The notes: a model not told the origin generated them from the sequence alone. Positions 1 through 10,792 are shown, counted from the stretch's first letter. The stretch: DNA of 55,136 nt from Fidelibacterota bacterium (GCA_014382015.1 JACNKN010000059.1:1-55136), one strand, 5' to 3'. A program made the numbers and translations.

Positions 1-1333
1 TAATGAAAAATGGCATGAAATAATCCTGCGGAGTGGCGGACTGATACGCCAATTTTGCATAGTATCCAACACCGATTGCCGAAAGAACCATCACAATAGA
101 GACAACTTGAGTCACAATGGCTCCGCCGACTTTATCAGCAAGTTTTCCACCGAAAGGACGAATCAATGCACCGATAAATGCACCTACCCAAGCAAACATA
201 AATGTAGCAGGACCTTCGGGATTTGCCACATGCTGCCAAACACCATCTGAACCTAAAATATGTTTCACACCAAAAATAAATTTAATGGACAACCCAACTG
301 CAGCTGAAAATCCAATAAAAGATCCAAATGTCATCACATAAATAATGGTCATGACCCACGTATGTTTATTATCAAATATTTTGAACTGCCGCTCAAGGTT
401 TTTCTTAATTTCTCCTGGAGAAAGTGTCTTCATTAAAAAGACTGTTGCTGTAATCACAGCTGGCAATACGATCCATTTTACCCATGTCAGCATTTTAAAT
501 GTTAAAATGAAGTATAAACCCACAGCAGCCGTAGCGAATCCAATAAGCAGCAACCATGCAATGCGTCCAAAGGATATCATGGGACTTTTTAATCCAGGCG
601 TCACTGCATCTGTGGTGATATTGTTCATTCTTCTCCACCCGAAATAGGCCAATGGAATAAGCCAAATCATCCAAACCCAGCCCGCATTCGCAAGCCATGT
701 TTCTGACCCAGCCATAATGCGCTTAAAAATCGTTCCACTATTGCTTTTTAAAATCATTGAGCCGCCGCTGAATGCACCTAACATGGGAAATGTCATAACC
801 AACGGAATTAGAATCTGCATGGTGGTTACGCCGAAATTTCCCAGACCCGCATTCATTCCAAGTGCATACCCCTGCATACGTTTGGGAAAGAAAAAACTAA
901 TGTTGCTCATGGAAGAAGCAAAATTCCCACCGCCAAATCCGGAAAGGAATGCTAAAATTTGAAATATCCAAAGCGGTGTTGATTCATCCTGAAGAAACAT
1001 CCCTGCACCAAATGCTGGAATCATTAGCAACGCTGTCGTAAAGAAAATGGTGTTTCTTCCACCAGCCAAGCGGATAAAGAATGAGCTTGGGATTCGTAAA
1101 GTCGCACCGGTTAATCCGGCAATTGCAGTTAAAGTAAATAGTTCTGTCGGTGAAAAGGGAAATCCAAGATTTTTCATTTGGACCGTAATAATTCCCCACA
1201 TGAGCCATACAGAAAACCCCACTAATAAACTTGGAATTGAAATCCACAAATTTCGTGTAGCCACTTCTTTTCCGGTTGAATCCCAAAATTCCTGATCTTC
1301 TACATCCCATTGTTTTAAATCAACATTACTCAT
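1..1333 (-). CDS. narK: NarK-type nitrate/nitrite transporter, 3' end cut by window edge
   Basis: A major facilitator transporter that would exchange nitrate and nitrite across the inner membrane. The frame opens with ATG at 1333 and stays open to base 1, so the C-terminal part lies outside. The N-terminus has the run ATRNLWISIP followed by membrane helices, very like E. coli NarK. The two substrate-binding arginines of NarK are represented by LRIP (about residue 90) and ALIRPFGG. The first nitrate signature is present as GLGNFGVTTMQ; the second lies beyond the edge. It is the last visible gene of the nar operon, 27 bp after the other transporter. It is closer to the nitrate/nitrite antiporter class (NarK2-like) than its neighbour is. 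The family call is firm; the transport mode is inferred. Confidence 0.9.
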   Translation of the reverse strand, partial: MSNVDLKQWDVEDQEFWDSTGKEVATRNLWISIPSLLVGFSVWLMWGIITVQMKNLGFPFSPTELFTLTAIAGLTGATLRIPSSFFIRLAGGRNTIFFTTALLMIPAFGAGMFLQDESTPLWIFQILAFLSGFGGGNFASSMSNISFFFPKRMQGYALGMNAGLGNFGVTTMQILIPLVMTFPMLGAFSGGSMILKSNSGTIFKRIMAGSETWLANAGWVWMIWLIPLAYFGWRRMNNITTDAVTPGLKSPMISFGRIAWLLLIGFATAAVGLYFILTFKMLTWVKWIVLPAVITATVFLMKTLSPGEIKKNLERQFKIFDNKHTWVMTIIYVMTFGSFIGFSAAVGLSIKFIFGVKHILGSDGVWQHVANPEGPATFMFAWVGAFIGALIRPFGGKLADKVGGAIVTQVVSIVMVLSAIGVGYYAKLAYQSATPQDYFMPFFI

Positions 1334-1360
1334 TCTTTTTTCCCTTCTTTATGATTGATT

Positions 1361-2920
1361 TTATTCTTCAGCAAACGAACCTTTTGGTTCTTCCAAAAAT
1401 ACCCAGCAATAGAAAAAACTTAAAAATGCACCTCCAGCAATGATGAAAAAGAATGTTTTCGCATCAACTAACGAATAAATTACTAAATAAATAACGGCTC
1501 CAACGTTTCCGTAAGCACCGGCCATTCCGGCAATTTGCCCAGTCATTTTTTTATTTATCATGGGGATCACGGCAAAGGTTGCCCCTTCTGCACCTTGTAC
1601 AAACATGGATGCCAAAATCGTAATACCAATAGAAGCAATCAGCCAACTTGTTCCATCAAACATGGGTACAACTGTTTGAACCCCATTAACTACTGGGCCC
1701 CATGCACCAATATGTGCCATTCCTAAAAAGCCCAATGCAATTCCCATCATATATGTTAACATCGTTTTTTTTCTGTTTTTCATTGTATCCGATAATAAGC
1801 CGCCAAGCGGACGGGCAAACAAATTAACAAATGCAAAGGATGAGGCAATGATTCCGGCCATTGTTGCAGTCATAATGTAATTACCGTCACCCCCGGTTAG
1901 ATTTGCAAAAGTTGTTTCAAAAAACATGGGCAACATTGAAACTACAGCTAGCTCTGAGCCAAAATTGGCAAAATAGGTGCTGTTTAATGCGGCTACACTA
2001 GACCAATGATATTTTTCGTCCTCCGGAACACCTGCTTTGAGATAAGGTAAGTTCACTTGCAGTGTTTTAACCACATGCCCTATAAAGATAAATGCCAATA
2101 CACCATAAACCATTGTGAGAACGTCCTGAGAAATTAATGGAATATCATTAACCTTTATATTTCCGATCCTCCAGGCTAAAACACCCATAGCCCCTACCAA
2201 TGGAAATGACCAAGCAAGGTATTGGATCAAATCTCCATAAGATGTCACCATCATAGGCTCGGTCTTTTTAGTTTTTGGAATAGGCCTGTCAACGGAATGG
2301 TCTTTTACCAAGAAATAATACATAATGCCGTAAATAAATGAGACGGCAGCATTCAGGATTAAGGCGTAACGCCATGCATCACCATCCAGCCCTAACCAAT
2401 CTTGGAATACATGAATCGCAATCCAAGGTAGTGTCATCGCTGCCCATGCAGAACCAAAATTCCCCCATCCTGCATAAAACCCTTCAGCACGACCAATCAT
2501 CTTTGGCGGGAACCAATTTGCTACCATTTTAATACCGACCACAAAACCAGCACCGATAGATCCTAAAATCAGTCTTGAAACAAGGAGTTGAGTAAATGAA
2601 TCCCCCAATGCGAAAAGCCACGCAGGGATTGCCATTAAAATCATGAGACCAGAAAAAACGATTCTAGGTCCATAACGATCAATAAGTGCCCCAATGATAA
2701 TTCGAGCTGGAATTGTTAATGCTACGTTGCTAATGGCCAATACTTTTAGATGTTCGCGCGTTAACCAATTCACATTTTTGAGCATGGTTGTGGCCAAGGG
2801 TGCCATGTTAAACCATACATAAAAGGTGATGAAAAATGCGATCCAGGTAAAATGAAGGACACGAATTCGTTCTTTACTAAAATCGAGTAGTTCTGGTGTT
2901 TTTCGTGTTTTGTTAGCCAT
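1361..2920 (-). CDS. narK: NarK1/NrtP-type nitrate transporter (MFS)
   Basis: A 519-residue major facilitator protein with about 12 membrane helices, of the nitrate/nitrite porter family. The first nitrate signature reads GWGNFGSAWAAM and the second AGAYGNVGAVIY. Arginines in TIPARIIIG and LFARPLGG match the anion-binding pair. Compared with its downstream neighbour it resembles the NarK1/NasA/NrtP branch, often regarded as nitrate-proton symporters. The start is set at ATG 2920, which has AGGGAG seven bases upstream; a TTG six bases earlier would overlap that Shine-Dalgarno. It sits 25 bp after narI. Having both transporter classes side by side is typical of denitrifier nar operons; which one imports nitrate first is inference. 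Confidence 0.92.
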   Translation of the reverse strand: MANKTRKTPELLDFSKERIRVLHFTWIAFFITFYVWFNMAPLATTMLKNVNWLTREHLKVLAISNVALTIPARIIIGALIDRYGPRIVFSGLMILMAIPAWLFALGDSFTQLLVSRLILGSIGAGFVVGIKMVANWFPPKMIGRAEGFYAGWGNFGSAWAAMTLPWIAIHVFQDWLGLDGDAWRYALILNAAVSFIYGIMYYFLVKDHSVDRPIPKTKKTEPMMVTSYGDLIQYLAWSFPLVGAMGVLAWRIGNIKVNDIPLISQDVLTMVYGVLAFIFIGHVVKTLQVNLPYLKAGVPEDEKYHWSSVAALNSTYFANFGSELAVVSMLPMFFETTFANLTGGDGNYIMTATMAGIIASSFAFVNLFARPLGGLLSDTMKNRKKTMLTYMMGIALGFLGMAHIGAWGPVVNGVQTVVPMFDGTSWLIASIGITILASMFVQGAEGATFAVIPMINKKMTGQIAGMAGAYGNVGAVIYLVIYSLVDAKTFFFIIAGGAFLSFFYCWVFLEEPKGSFAEE

Positions 2921-2945
2921 TGTCAATCTCCCTACAATCGTTTAA

Positions 2946-3662
2946 TTAAGAATTTTTTTCTGTTGTACGAATGGTTTTTCGATTCCAATTCCAGCGAACC
3001 AATTGGGGTTTGCGCCATAAATATGGATTAGGCAGAACCAATATGTGAACCAATCGCGTGAATGGAAATAATAAAATAATGGAATAGGCACTGACAATAT
3101 GTGCTTTAACCATAAAAGGCATGGCAGTGATATATGTCAAATCTGGACTCAATTTAAAAACTGACCATAAATAAGGTGCCAAAGATGCAGCAAACCAACT
3201 GGATCCCCATCGATGAAAATAGGCAGTATAGAGTCCTGTCACGATCTGAATCATGAGAAAACCCAATACCAACCAATCTGCTTTGGTTGTCACAAAACGC
3301 GCCATTGAATTGGTCTGGCGACGTATTATAATATTGACTAATCCGATCAATGTCATTAAGCCAAAAATGAACATGGCTATTTCCATTACATAAAGTCGTG
3401 CCGGTACACTGTTCCACCACAATACTGTTTCAGGGACAAGAAACCAGACAAAGTGCGCCGTTAATACAGAAATGATTCCATAATGAAAAGGAACCATGGC
3501 CCAAAAATGTTGTCTATTTTCCAAAAATTGTGACGACAAACTGGAATAGGTATATGCTTTCGATCTGTATCGTTGTATCGTAACCAAAAGAAAGGTGAAA
3601 ATCGTAATATAAGGAAACATCGAAAAGAAAAATGTATCAAGGATACTTTTTAATTGTCCCAT
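2946..3662 (-). CDS. narI: Respiratory nitrate reductase gamma subunit (cytochrome b)
   Basis: Membrane dihaem cytochrome b that oxidises quinol and passes electrons to NarH. It has 238 residues and five predicted helices. The four haem-ligand histidines of E. coli NarI are recognisable as H60 and H70 (FHYG...TAHF) and H188 and H206 (KAHIV...LVHIL). The C-terminus LVRWNWNRK recalls the E. coli tail LVRARH. The start codon overlaps the narJ stop (TAATG), so translation is probably coupled. Nothing is missing compared with the family. Confidence 0.97.
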   Translation of the reverse strand: MGQLKSILDTFFFSMFPYITIFTFLLVTIQRYRSKAYTYSSLSSQFLENRQHFWAMVPFHYGIISVLTAHFVWFLVPETVLWWNSVPARLYVMEIAMFIFGLMTLIGLVNIIIRRQTNSMARFVTTKADWLVLGFLMIQIVTGLYTAYFHRWGSSWFAASLAPYLWSVFKLSPDLTYITAMPFMVKAHIVSAYSIILLFPFTRLVHILVLPNPYLWRKPQLVRWNWNRKTIRTTEKNS

Positions 3663-4180
3663 TATGCTTCTCCCCCATTTTCAGGCACTCTTTCAGCCAA
3701 TATTCCATTAATAAATTGAATCGCTTGTTTATAAGGATTATCAGATTCTCCGAACCCTGCCAGGATTTTTTTCATTGCAGGTTGAACATATTTTTTGATA
3801 AAAGATTTTTGATCATCTTTATCAAGTACCTGAATGGCAGACAGTACATGGGTTAAATGATCCGGCAATTCAGAAGATTCTTCAATTTGATTGTCGCGTA
3901 ACAATTCTCGGACTTTCACCATGAACGCCCCCCGTTCATACGCTTCACCGTATAAATGCCATCCTAAATCCAAACATGTTGCAGGATTCATATCAAATGT
4001 TTGGGTGAATTTTTCCTGAAGATCCGTTAATTCAGTCTCATTGATGAAATGTATAAATTGATTGAATTCTGGATTTATATTTTTACTCAAAGATGATGAT
4101 TCAATATCTTTCACTGCATCCAGCAATCCCTTTTCCGGATAGGATACCAATGGAATAAGTTGTGAATACAAATTGTCCAT
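3662..4180 (-). CDS. narJ: Nitrate reductase assembly chaperone
   Basis: A 172-residue acidic, all-helical protein of the NarJ/TorD chaperone family, needed for molybdenum cofactor insertion into NarG and not part of the final enzyme. Recognition rests on its position between narH and narI, its length, and the family-like segment around DLGWHLYGEAYERG. It overlaps narH and narI by single bases (TAATG at both ends), which fits coupled synthesis of the complex. Sequence conservation in this family is low, so context carries part of the call. Confidence 0.9.
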   Translation of the reverse strand: MDNLYSQLIPLVSYPEKGLLDAVKDIESSSLSKNINPEFNQFIHFINETELTDLQEKFTQTFDMNPATCLDLGWHLYGEAYERGAFMVKVRELLRDNQIEESSELPDHLTHVLSAIQVLDKDDQKSFIKKYVQPAMKKILAGFGESDNPYKQAIQFINGILAERVPENGGEA

Positions 4181-5670
4181 TATTTACCTCTTTCCGGTGC
4201 TTCACGAAACCCAAAACCGGCTTCCTGTTTGTGCTCTAATGGGTCTTTCATCATTTCGATGGCTTCTTCCCGATGCGCCGCGGGAATGACAAATCGATCA
4301 TCAAATGTGCAAAGTGATGTGAGCTTATATATTTTATCCGCTTCTTTTGGATGGCAGTCGGCTTCCATCAAAGCTTTTTCTGCATTTAACATATCAATAT
4401 CTCCAACTGTCACTGCACGACGGTAAGCTCGGATAGCTGATTGTTTTTTCAAGACATAACGAAGATGACTTTCGTTGCCGCCACCAAACATTTTTGCTAA
4501 ATATTTGATCGGAGTACGCGCTTTTTCAAAGTCTGGAAAATATTCTTCATTAATACTTCGAACGGAATCCCCTTCTTGAGAAGACATTACCGGCAACATG
4601 GGAGGCACATAAAAAAGCATGGGCAATGTTCGATATTCAACGTGAGGCGGTAATGCGATTCCCCAATCTTTTACAAATTTATATACAGGGGACTCCTGTG
4701 CAGCTTTAATCGTAGAGTCAGCAATGCCATTTTTCTTGGCATCCCGAATTACATCTTCATCAAATGGATCTAAAATCATTTCACGTTGTGTATCCACCAA
4801 TTCATGATCTGAATGTTTAGCTGTTTCTTCAATTTTATCTGCATCGTACAGCAAGACCCCTAAGTATCGAATTCGCCCAACACATGAATGGAAACATGCA
4901 GGTGCTTGCCCGGTTTCAACCCGTGGAAAACAAAGAATACATTTTTCTGATTTTCCCGTATTCCAATTATAATATGTCTTTTTATAGGGACAAGCTGAAA
5001 TACAAGATCGCCATGCACGGCATCTTTCCTGATCAAGTAAAACAATCCCATCTTCACCTCTTTTGTATAGCGCTCCTGAAGGGCAAGATGCCACACATGA
5101 TGGATTGACACAATGGTTACAAATACGTGGAAAATAGAACATCATTAAACGTTCAATTGCAAATAGTTGATCTCTTTGCTCTTCAGAAAGCACATCTAAA
5201 TTGATATCGTTTTCCGCATAAATCGGTGAACCGGATAAATCATCATCCCAATTGGGCCCAGCCTCAATATCCATATATTCACCCGTCACCATAGATATGG
5301 GTTTTGCCGTAGGCTGATCATCTCCAGCAGGTGCATCAAACAAATCTTTATACTTATAGGACCATGGTTCATAATAATCATCCATGGTTGGCATATTGGG
5401 GTTGTGAAAAATATTGGTCACCGTTTTTACTTTGGATGTTGATTTGAGCTTCAGTTCTCCATTCACCAGTTCCCATCCACCTTTATATTTTTCTTGATCT
5501 TCCCATCGGGTAGGAAAGCCAGTCCCTGGTTTTGTTTCTACATTGTTCCACCACATGTATTCAGTACCTTTGCGGTCGGTCCAAATATTTTTGCAAGCAA
5601 TGCTGCACGTGTGGCACCCGATACATTTATCCAGGTGGAAAACCATTGAAATCTGACTTCTGATATCCAT
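4180..5670 (-). CDS. narH: Respiratory nitrate reductase beta subunit (Fe-S)
   Basis: Cytoplasmic iron-sulfur subunit carrying electrons from NarI haem b to NarG. It has 496 residues. Four cysteine groups are visible: C16/C19/C22/C26, C184/C187/C192/C196, C217/C223/C227 and C244/C247/C259/C263. In the third group a tryptophan (W220, in CRAWRSC) replaces the fourth-cluster cysteine exactly as in E. coli NarH, predicting one [3Fe-4S] and three [4Fe-4S] clusters. The gene is separated from narG by 165 bp, an unusually long gap for this operon. The start has GAGAG a few bases upstream. Confidence 0.97.
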   Translation of the reverse strand: MDIRSQISMVFHLDKCIGCHTCSIACKNIWTDRKGTEYMWWNNVETKPGTGFPTRWEDQEKYKGGWELVNGELKLKSTSKVKTVTNIFHNPNMPTMDDYYEPWSYKYKDLFDAPAGDDQPTAKPISMVTGEYMDIEAGPNWDDDLSGSPIYAENDINLDVLSEEQRDQLFAIERLMMFYFPRICNHCVNPSCVASCPSGALYKRGEDGIVLLDQERCRAWRSCISACPYKKTYYNWNTGKSEKCILCFPRVETGQAPACFHSCVGRIRYLGVLLYDADKIEETAKHSDHELVDTQREMILDPFDEDVIRDAKKNGIADSTIKAAQESPVYKFVKDWGIALPPHVEYRTLPMLFYVPPMLPVMSSQEGDSVRSINEEYFPDFEKARTPIKYLAKMFGGGNESHLRYVLKKQSAIRAYRRAVTVGDIDMLNAEKALMEADCHPKEADKIYKLTSLCTFDDRFVIPAAHREEAIEMMKDPLEHKQEAGFGFREAPERGK

Positions 5671-5700
5671 AACTCTCTCTTATTTTTTTTATTTTCGCAT

Positions 5701-5750
5701 TGGATTTAACAGTGGATTGGTGGATAAATGGATTGTTGGATTGTTGTAAA
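5701..5750. repeat. Short TGGAT-rich repeat in the narG-narH gap
   Basis: The 165-bp gap between narG and narH contains five TGGAT words within about 45 bp of the plus strand (CAATCCA-type words on the coding strand). It looks like simple-sequence growth inside the operon. A 92-codon minus-strand frame runs through it (5627-5905) but overlaps both nar genes in another frame and has no family character. No hairpin or start site is evident. Confidence 0.5.
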
Positions 5751-5835
5751 TAGATATTAGAACATCGTTCCAAAAGCCAGTTTTCTTCTTTTCCACTACT
5801 CCATTCATCCAAATATCCATTTTCCCAATTTTTCT

Positions 5836-8800
5836 CTACCAGTTCAGGATGGGAAGTTTGCGTACCATAATATATGTGTCTCGATTCGCACCCGTTGGGC
5901 CCCAATAATTAAAGTGGTATGTAAATTGTCCATATCCGCCTACCATGAGGTTTGGTTTGAGTCGCGCACGGGTAAGACTGTTATTCATACCTGCCCGTTT
6001 GTTACCCCTTAAGGGCGATTTAGGCACAGATAATGTTCGTTCAGTGGCATGATAAATCACGACAATCCCTTTGGGGATTCGAGCACTAACATTGGCCCGA
6101 GTAACCACAACACCATTATCATTGTACACTTCAACCCAATCGTTATCAGTGATATCGAGTTCTTCCGCATCTTTATCATTAATCCAAAAAGGTTCGACAC
6201 CTCGACTCAATGTGGACATGCGATGGTTGTCACCATAGGTCGAGTGAATATGCCATTTGCCATGAGGCGTTAGATAATTGAACACTTTTGCTTTATGTTC
6301 CGTTTCGCTGGTGGTGAGTTCCGCATATTGAGTAGGGGTTGGTTTTGGTTTATAGGTTGGTAAATGTTCACCGTATTGAATATATCCGGGATGATCCAGA
6401 TAAAAATGCTGCCGACCGGTTAATGTCCGCCAGGGAATTAATCGTTCCACATTATAAGTAAACGGCGAATATGCACGGCCATTTTCTGTTAATCCAGACC
6501 ACATTGGGCTATTTAATAATCGTTTAGGCTGGGCACATAAGTCATCAAATGTGACGCGAGAACCACGATTTTTCTCCGCCAAATCTGCCAAAATGAGTCC
6601 AGTTTTTTCTTCCATATTTTTATAGGATCGATACGCCAATTCGCCATTGGTCACTGTAGCTAATGTTAAAACTGTATTCGCTACATCTTTTGCCTCATTG
6701 AGGGATGGATATATATTTCCATCCCATTCTTCTTTGGGCGATTCGTCAATTAATCGTTGATACTCATCCTTTACGTCGTAACTGGTCCCGTGTGCCCCGA
6801 GACCATTTTTTGGAATATTGGGACCATAGGAAATAAACTGATTGTGAACATTTTTATAATCTCGATTGACGATTTTCATATTGGGCATTGTTATACCTGG
6901 AATAGCCTCTACCTCTCCCTTGATCCATTCCTTAATTTCTTTTTGAGCAATCTCAGCCGGTGTATCATGAAGCAATGGGACTGATACTAAATCTTCGACA
7001 GAATCGGGAAAATGTTTTTCAGATATTTTTGAAAATGTTTCTGCAATATTTTTGAAAATATCCCAATCACTTTTGGATTCCCATGCCGGTGGTACCGCTT
7101 CCTGTAATGGATGAATAAAACTGTGCATATCAGTAGAATTCAGATCATCTTTTTCATACCAGGTGGCTGCAGGTAACACAATATCAGAATACAAAGCAGA
7201 TGTATCCATTCTGAAATTCAAGTCAACCACAAGATCCATTTTCCCCTGCGGAACCTTATCGTGCCATACCACTTCCTCTGTGGATCCTTTAGCAAAATTG
7301 CTATCGGATACCTGGTTCGTATGCGTCCCAAGATAATGGTCTAAAAAGAATTCATGGCCTTTGGCGCTTCCGCCAATGGCATTCCCACGCCATACAAACC
7401 ATACACGGGGCCAATTATCCGCATTATCCGGATCTTCTATTGAATATTTCAAATCCCGGTTTTTAAGTTTTTCAACTACATATTCTACCACATCCTTTTC
7501 ATTAACAGCGCCGTTTTCACGAGCTTCATTCACCAAATCAATCGGATTGGTTTCAAACTGCGGATAAAAAGGCAACCATCCATTTCGAACAGCTTTTACA
7601 TTCACATCAATGGTATGTCCTTTGGCAAGCGTATCTTCCGGTTGGTTCTTCGGTACCGTATGATAATCAGTAAAACTTTTTTCATAACGCCACTGGTCCG
7701 AATGAATGTAATGCCAACTGGGTGTATTTTGGAGACGTGATGGGGCAAACCAATCTTTTGCCAAAGCAATAGATGCCCATGATTCACCGGGTGCCAGTTT
7801 TTCCTGACCAACATAGTGAGCCAAACCACCCCCATTTTTTCCGATACAGCCTGTGAACATGAGCGCATGAATGGCAGCACGATACATTAGATTTGCATGA
7901 TACCAATGGTTAATTCCTGCACCGATGATAACCGTACATTTTCCCCCCGTATGTTCAGCGGTACTTGCCCATTCTCTGGCGAAGCGTAACAAGGTGTCTG
8001 GAGATATTCCCGTATATTTTTCTGCCCATGTTGGGGTATAAAGTGCATCCTCATCATACGATTTTGGATATCCATCTAACCCCCTGCCAACACCATATTG
8101 TGCCATAAGTAAGTCATACACGGTTGCAACGGCAACTTTCCCATCTTTCGTTTCAATATATTTGACAGGAATTTTTCGTTGGATTGTTTCACCCTCAGAA
8201 AAATTATCAATTTCAACGTCGATAATATCATCCGAGTTATCTAAAAAGGTTAAAACAGGATCAATCTTAGATCCGTCTACATTATCTTCCAGTTTAAGAT
8301 TCCACTTTCCTTTATTTTCTTTAGCCCATCGATTCCCTGCCGAACCTTGGGGAACCTTGGTTCGATTTTCGGTTTCATCCCACATGAGGAATTGCCAATC
8401 GCCATTTTCAATATCTTGATACTGGGGCAGACGATTTGCCCGTAATAGTTGGTCGGGACGGCTCACATCATTGGATTTCTTTATCTCAACCAAAAATGGT
8501 GAATCCGTATATCTTTTTGTATAATCCAAAAAATCCTGCGTTTGGTTGTCATGGTGAAATTCTTTCAAAATGACGTGGTTCACTGCCATCCAAAAGGCTC
8601 CATCTTGGCCAGCATTAATTGGAATCCATTCGTCACTGAATTTGGATACTTGAGAAAAATCAGGAGAAAAAACAACCATTTTAGTTCCATTATAACGCGC
8701 TTCTGCTGCGAAATGGACATCCGGTGTCCGAGTCATATTTAGATTGGCACCCATGACGGCCAGCATTTTTGCATTATACCAATCTGCCGATTCCTGTACA

Positions 8801-9480
8801 TCTGTTTGTTCTCCCCAAGTTTCTGGAGATGCACTGGGTAAATCACAATACCAATCATAGAATGAAAGGGACACACCACCTACTAACTGCATGAGTCTGG
8901 CACCGGCAGCATAACTCACCATAGACATGGCAGGAATGGGTGAAAATCCTGCAATCCTATCCGGGCCATGCTGTTTAATCGTGTGAACCATGGATGCGGC
9001 AGAAATTTCTTTAACCGTATCCCAATCCGCACGGCGAAATCCACCTTTCCCACGAGCATTTTGCCAACGTTTCCGTTTATCTGGATCATTCACCATGGAT
9101 TTCCATGCTTCTACCGGATCTAAATATTCTGATTTTGCTTCTTTCCAAAGATCTAATAAAATGCCACGGACGTATGGATACTTCACCCGTAATGGACTGT
9201 ATAAATACCAAGAAAACGAAATGCCGCGTTGACAACCACGGGGTTCATATGGTGGGATACCACTTTCAAGCTTAGGATAATCTAATCCCTGCATTTCCCA
9301 GGTAACAATTCCATCTTTTACGTGAATCTGCCAAGTGCAACTCCCCGTACAATTCACACCATGGGTACTGCGGACTACTTTATCATATTGCCAACGGTTA
9401 CGGTAAAATTCTTCCCACTTACGGTTTTGGGGGGCGACTTCATCCCGAATCCAAGAAAGTTTTCCGTTTTTATCACTCAT
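5836..9480 (-). CDS. narG: Respiratory nitrate reductase alpha subunit (Mo-bisMGD)
   Basis: Catalytic subunit reducing nitrate to nitrite, 1214 residues, alignable with E. coli NarG over its whole length. The FS0 cluster ligands are H40, C44, C48 (HGVNCTGSC) and C83 (EPRGCQRG). The molybdenum ligand Asp222 of E. coli corresponds to D213 in FYDWYCDLP. The N-terminus keeps the vestigial [12 protein letters not shown] segment and has no twin-arginine signal, so the enzyme should face the cytoplasm. The start ATG at 9480 has AAGGAA eight bases upstream and directly follows the cytochrome gene. Nitrobacter-type nitrite oxidoreductase is the same family; the operon with NarJ, NarI and two NarK genes favours nitrate reduction. 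The C-terminus ends about 15-20 residues earlier than E. coli NarG. Confidence 0.98.
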   Translation of the reverse strand: MSDKNGKLSWIRDEVAPQNRKWEEFYRNRWQYDKVVRSTHGVNCTGSCTWQIHVKDGIVTWEMQGLDYPKLESGIPPYEPRGCQRGISFSWYLYSPLRVKYPYVRGILLDLWKEAKSEYLDPVEAWKSMVNDPDKRKRWQNARGKGGFRRADWDTVKEISAASMVHTIKQHGPDRIAGFSPIPAMSMVSYAAGARLMQLVGGVSLSFYDWYCDLPSASPETWGEQTDVQESADWYNAKMLAVMGANLNMTRTPDVHFAAEARYNGTKMVVFSPDFSQVSKFSDEWIPINAGQDGAFWMAVNHVILKEFHHDNQTQDFLDYTKRYTDSPFLVEIKKSNDVSRPDQLLRANRLPQYQDIENGDWQFLMWDETENRTKVPQGSAGNRWAKENKGKWNLKLEDNVDGSKIDPVLTFLDNSDDIIDVEIDNFSEGETIQRKIPVKYIETKDGKVAVATVYDLLMAQYGVGRGLDGYPKSYDEDALYTPTWAEKYTGISPDTLLRFAREWASTAEHTGGKCTVIIGAGINHWYHANLMYRAAIHALMFTGCIGKNGGGLAHYVGQEKLAPGESWASIALAKDWFAPSRLQNTPSWHYIHSDQWRYEKSFTDYHTVPKNQPEDTLAKGHTIDVNVKAVRNGWLPFYPQFETNPIDLVNEARENGAVNEKDVVEYVVEKLKNRDLKYSIEDPDNADNWPRVWFVWRGNAIGGSAKGHEFFLDHYLGTHTNQVSDSNFAKGSTEEVVWHDKVPQGKMDLVVDLNFRMDTSALYSDIVLPAATWYEKDDLNSTDMHSFIHPLQEAVPPAWESKSDWDIFKNIAETFSKISEKHFPDSVEDLVSVPLLHDTPAEIAQKEIKEWIKGEVEAIPGITMPNMKIVNRDYKNVHNQFISYGPNIPKNGLGAHGTSYDVKDEYQRLIDESPKEEWDGNIYPSLNEAKDVANTVLTLATVTNGELAYRSYKNMEEKTGLILADLAEKNRGSRVTFDDLCAQPKRLLNSPMWSGLTENGRAYSPFTYNVERLIPWRTLTGRQHFYLDHPGYIQYGEHLPTYKPKPTPTQYAELTTSETEHKAKVFNYLTPHGKWHIHSTYGDNHRMSTLSRGVEPFWINDKDAEELDITDNDWVEVYNDNGVVVTRANVSARIPKGIVVIYHATERTLSVPKSPLRGNKRAGMNNSLTRARLKPNLMVGGYGQFTYHFNYWGPTGANRDTYIMVRKLPILNW

Positions 9481-10304
9481 TATATTTTTCCTTCAACCAT
9501 ATTTCTTCTGATAGATCGTAATCGATTTCCCCAAAACAAATCAAATAGAACCAGCACAATGGCTAATCCAACAAACCCAAAAATTATAAAATTAAAATCA
9601 TGAACACCTGCCACTGATACGTTAGACACAGCTTTATCCTTAAAAAATGCTACCAGTGGTAAAACCTCTTCTTCATCTATTGGATGTTTTTGATATATGG
9701 GTCCCATGGTTTCGCTTGCAGGGCTGGCTAACCAGGCCGCCAGGGGCTTTTTGCCCCCCAATCGTCCATAAACGTTTGTAAGATCAGGTCCCAGCAATCC
9801 CCCACCAAGCAATCCTTCCCCCGCTACAGAATGACAGCCAATACAGGTTGGGCCATTATTTTTTAACCTGGTTTCTCCAATAAATAAAGCGCGCCCTTTC
9901 ACAATATCGCTGGGTGTTAATGGTCGATCTGTAATGGCGCTACCACCATATTTAGATTTTTCTTTTGCTGATTCTTCTTTAATAAAATCAAACAAAGATT
10001 GAATGATGAATGGCGTCAACCCGCCCACTTTCGGCATAATAACACCGCGTGAATCTGAAAGTAATTCTCGGGCATAAACATCGCCGCTGTTAATAATGGT
10101 TTGAGGGTCAGAAATAAAATTTTTAATCCAACTCTCATCTTTTCTTAGATGAACGTTTTTTAAATCAGGACCTGTTAATCGACCACCGCCAATCGAATGA
10201 CAACTGGCACAGTTTTGTTTAAAAAATCCTTCAACATCCTGACCAAAAAGATTTAACGAAAGAATACTCCATGCTGCTATGACTAATGTAAAAGTTTTTT
10301 TCAT
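9480..10304 (-). CDS. narC: Membrane-anchored dihaem cytochrome c, NarC-like
   Basis: A 274-residue exported cytochrome with two CxxCH haem sites, CASCH at 32-36 and CIGCH at 154-158, each opening a cytochrome c domain with downstream methionines that could be sixth ligands (for example VIMPKVGG). It has a Sec signal peptide ([20 protein letters not shown]) and a C-terminal membrane helix at about 238-260 followed by basic residues. The start is taken at ATG 10304; the frame also allows TTG at 10319. Its stop abuts the narG start. In Thermus the first gene of the nar operon, narC, also encodes a dihaem cytochrome c tied to NarGHI. By position and haem count I infer the same role; direct sequence orthology cannot be judged here. 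Confidence 0.85.
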   Translation of the reverse strand: MKKTFTLVIAAWSILSLNLFGQDVEGFFKQNCASCHSIGGGRLTGPDLKNVHLRKDESWIKNFISDPQTIINSGDVYARELLSDSRGVIMPKVGGLTPFIIQSLFDFIKEESAKEKSKYGGSAITDRPLTPSDIVKGRALFIGETRLKNNGPTCIGCHSVAGEGLLGGGLLGPDLTNVYGRLGGKKPLAAWLASPASETMGPIYQKHPIDEEEVLPLVAFFKDKAVSNVSVAGVHDFNFIIFGFVGLAIVLVLFDLFWGNRLRSIRRNMVEGKI

Positions 10305-10323
10305 TCCTTGTTGGTCCAAAGAT

Positions 10324-10785
10324 TTAATTCAAAAGAGCGGAGTTATTTTCTTTCAATCCGGGTAAATAATTTCTCTCCATCACATCATCAACTAAATTAC
10401 CCAATGTTTCAGTCTCCATTAAATCATGAATTTGCATGATAACATTTTTCCAGCGATGATGAAATGGGCATGGTAATTTGTCTGAACAAGAATCATACCC
10501 AAATCCGCATTTTGGTTCAATTGATTCCGGTCCATCAATAGCTAATAAAATATCATTAATAAAAATTAGCCCTTTTGGTTTCGCCAGCTTAATTCCGCCA
10601 TTCCGCCCACGGGTAGAGTCAATCAGATTATATTTACGAAGCGTACGAGTAATTTTTGATAAAAACGACTGGGGAATATTATATGCATTTGCAATTTCCG
10701 AAACCATGATTAATCCCTGGTTCTCTTTCACGGCCAAATAAATCATAGTTTGGATGGCATATTTTGCTGATTTTGTGTAAAACAT
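10324..10785 (-). CDS. Rrf2-family Fe-S/redox transcription regulator
   Basis: A 153-residue Rrf2 regulator. The N-terminal winged helix-turn-helix spans about 1-70 (typical opening MFYTKSAKYAIQTMIYLA and the STRGRNGGIKLAK wing). Three cysteines follow as C93-x6-C100-x5-C106, then PFHH, the pattern by which IscR/NsrR-type members hold an Fe-S cluster. It lies 19 bp upstream of the cytochrome start and reads in the same direction, so it is probably the first gene of the nar operon and its local controller, sensing nitric oxide, redox state or Fe-S supply. The exact signal cannot be read from sequence. Two candidate operators lie upstream. Confidence 0.9.
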   Translation of the reverse strand: MFYTKSAKYAIQTMIYLAVKENQGLIMVSEIANAYNIPQSFLSKITRTLRKYNLIDSTRGRNGGIKLAKPKGLIFINDILLAIDGPESIEPKCGFGYDSCSDKLPCPFHHRWKNVIMQIHDLMETETLGNLVDDVMERNYLPGLKENNSALLN

Positions 10786-10792
10786 TTATCTG

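Noticed and set aside
984-1310. 108-codon minus-strand frame
   Set aside because: It is out of phase within the partial NarK gene, whose own frame is open from 1333 to the window edge.
5627-5905. 92-codon minus-strand frame between narG and narH
   Set aside because: It overlaps both genes in a different phase, and its middle is low-complexity repeat translation.
5836-9480. Nitrite oxidoreductase instead of nitrate reductase
   Set aside because: The same family includes NxrA, but NarJ, a NarI with four haem histidines and two NarK transporters favour nitrate reduction. A reverse role is not excluded.
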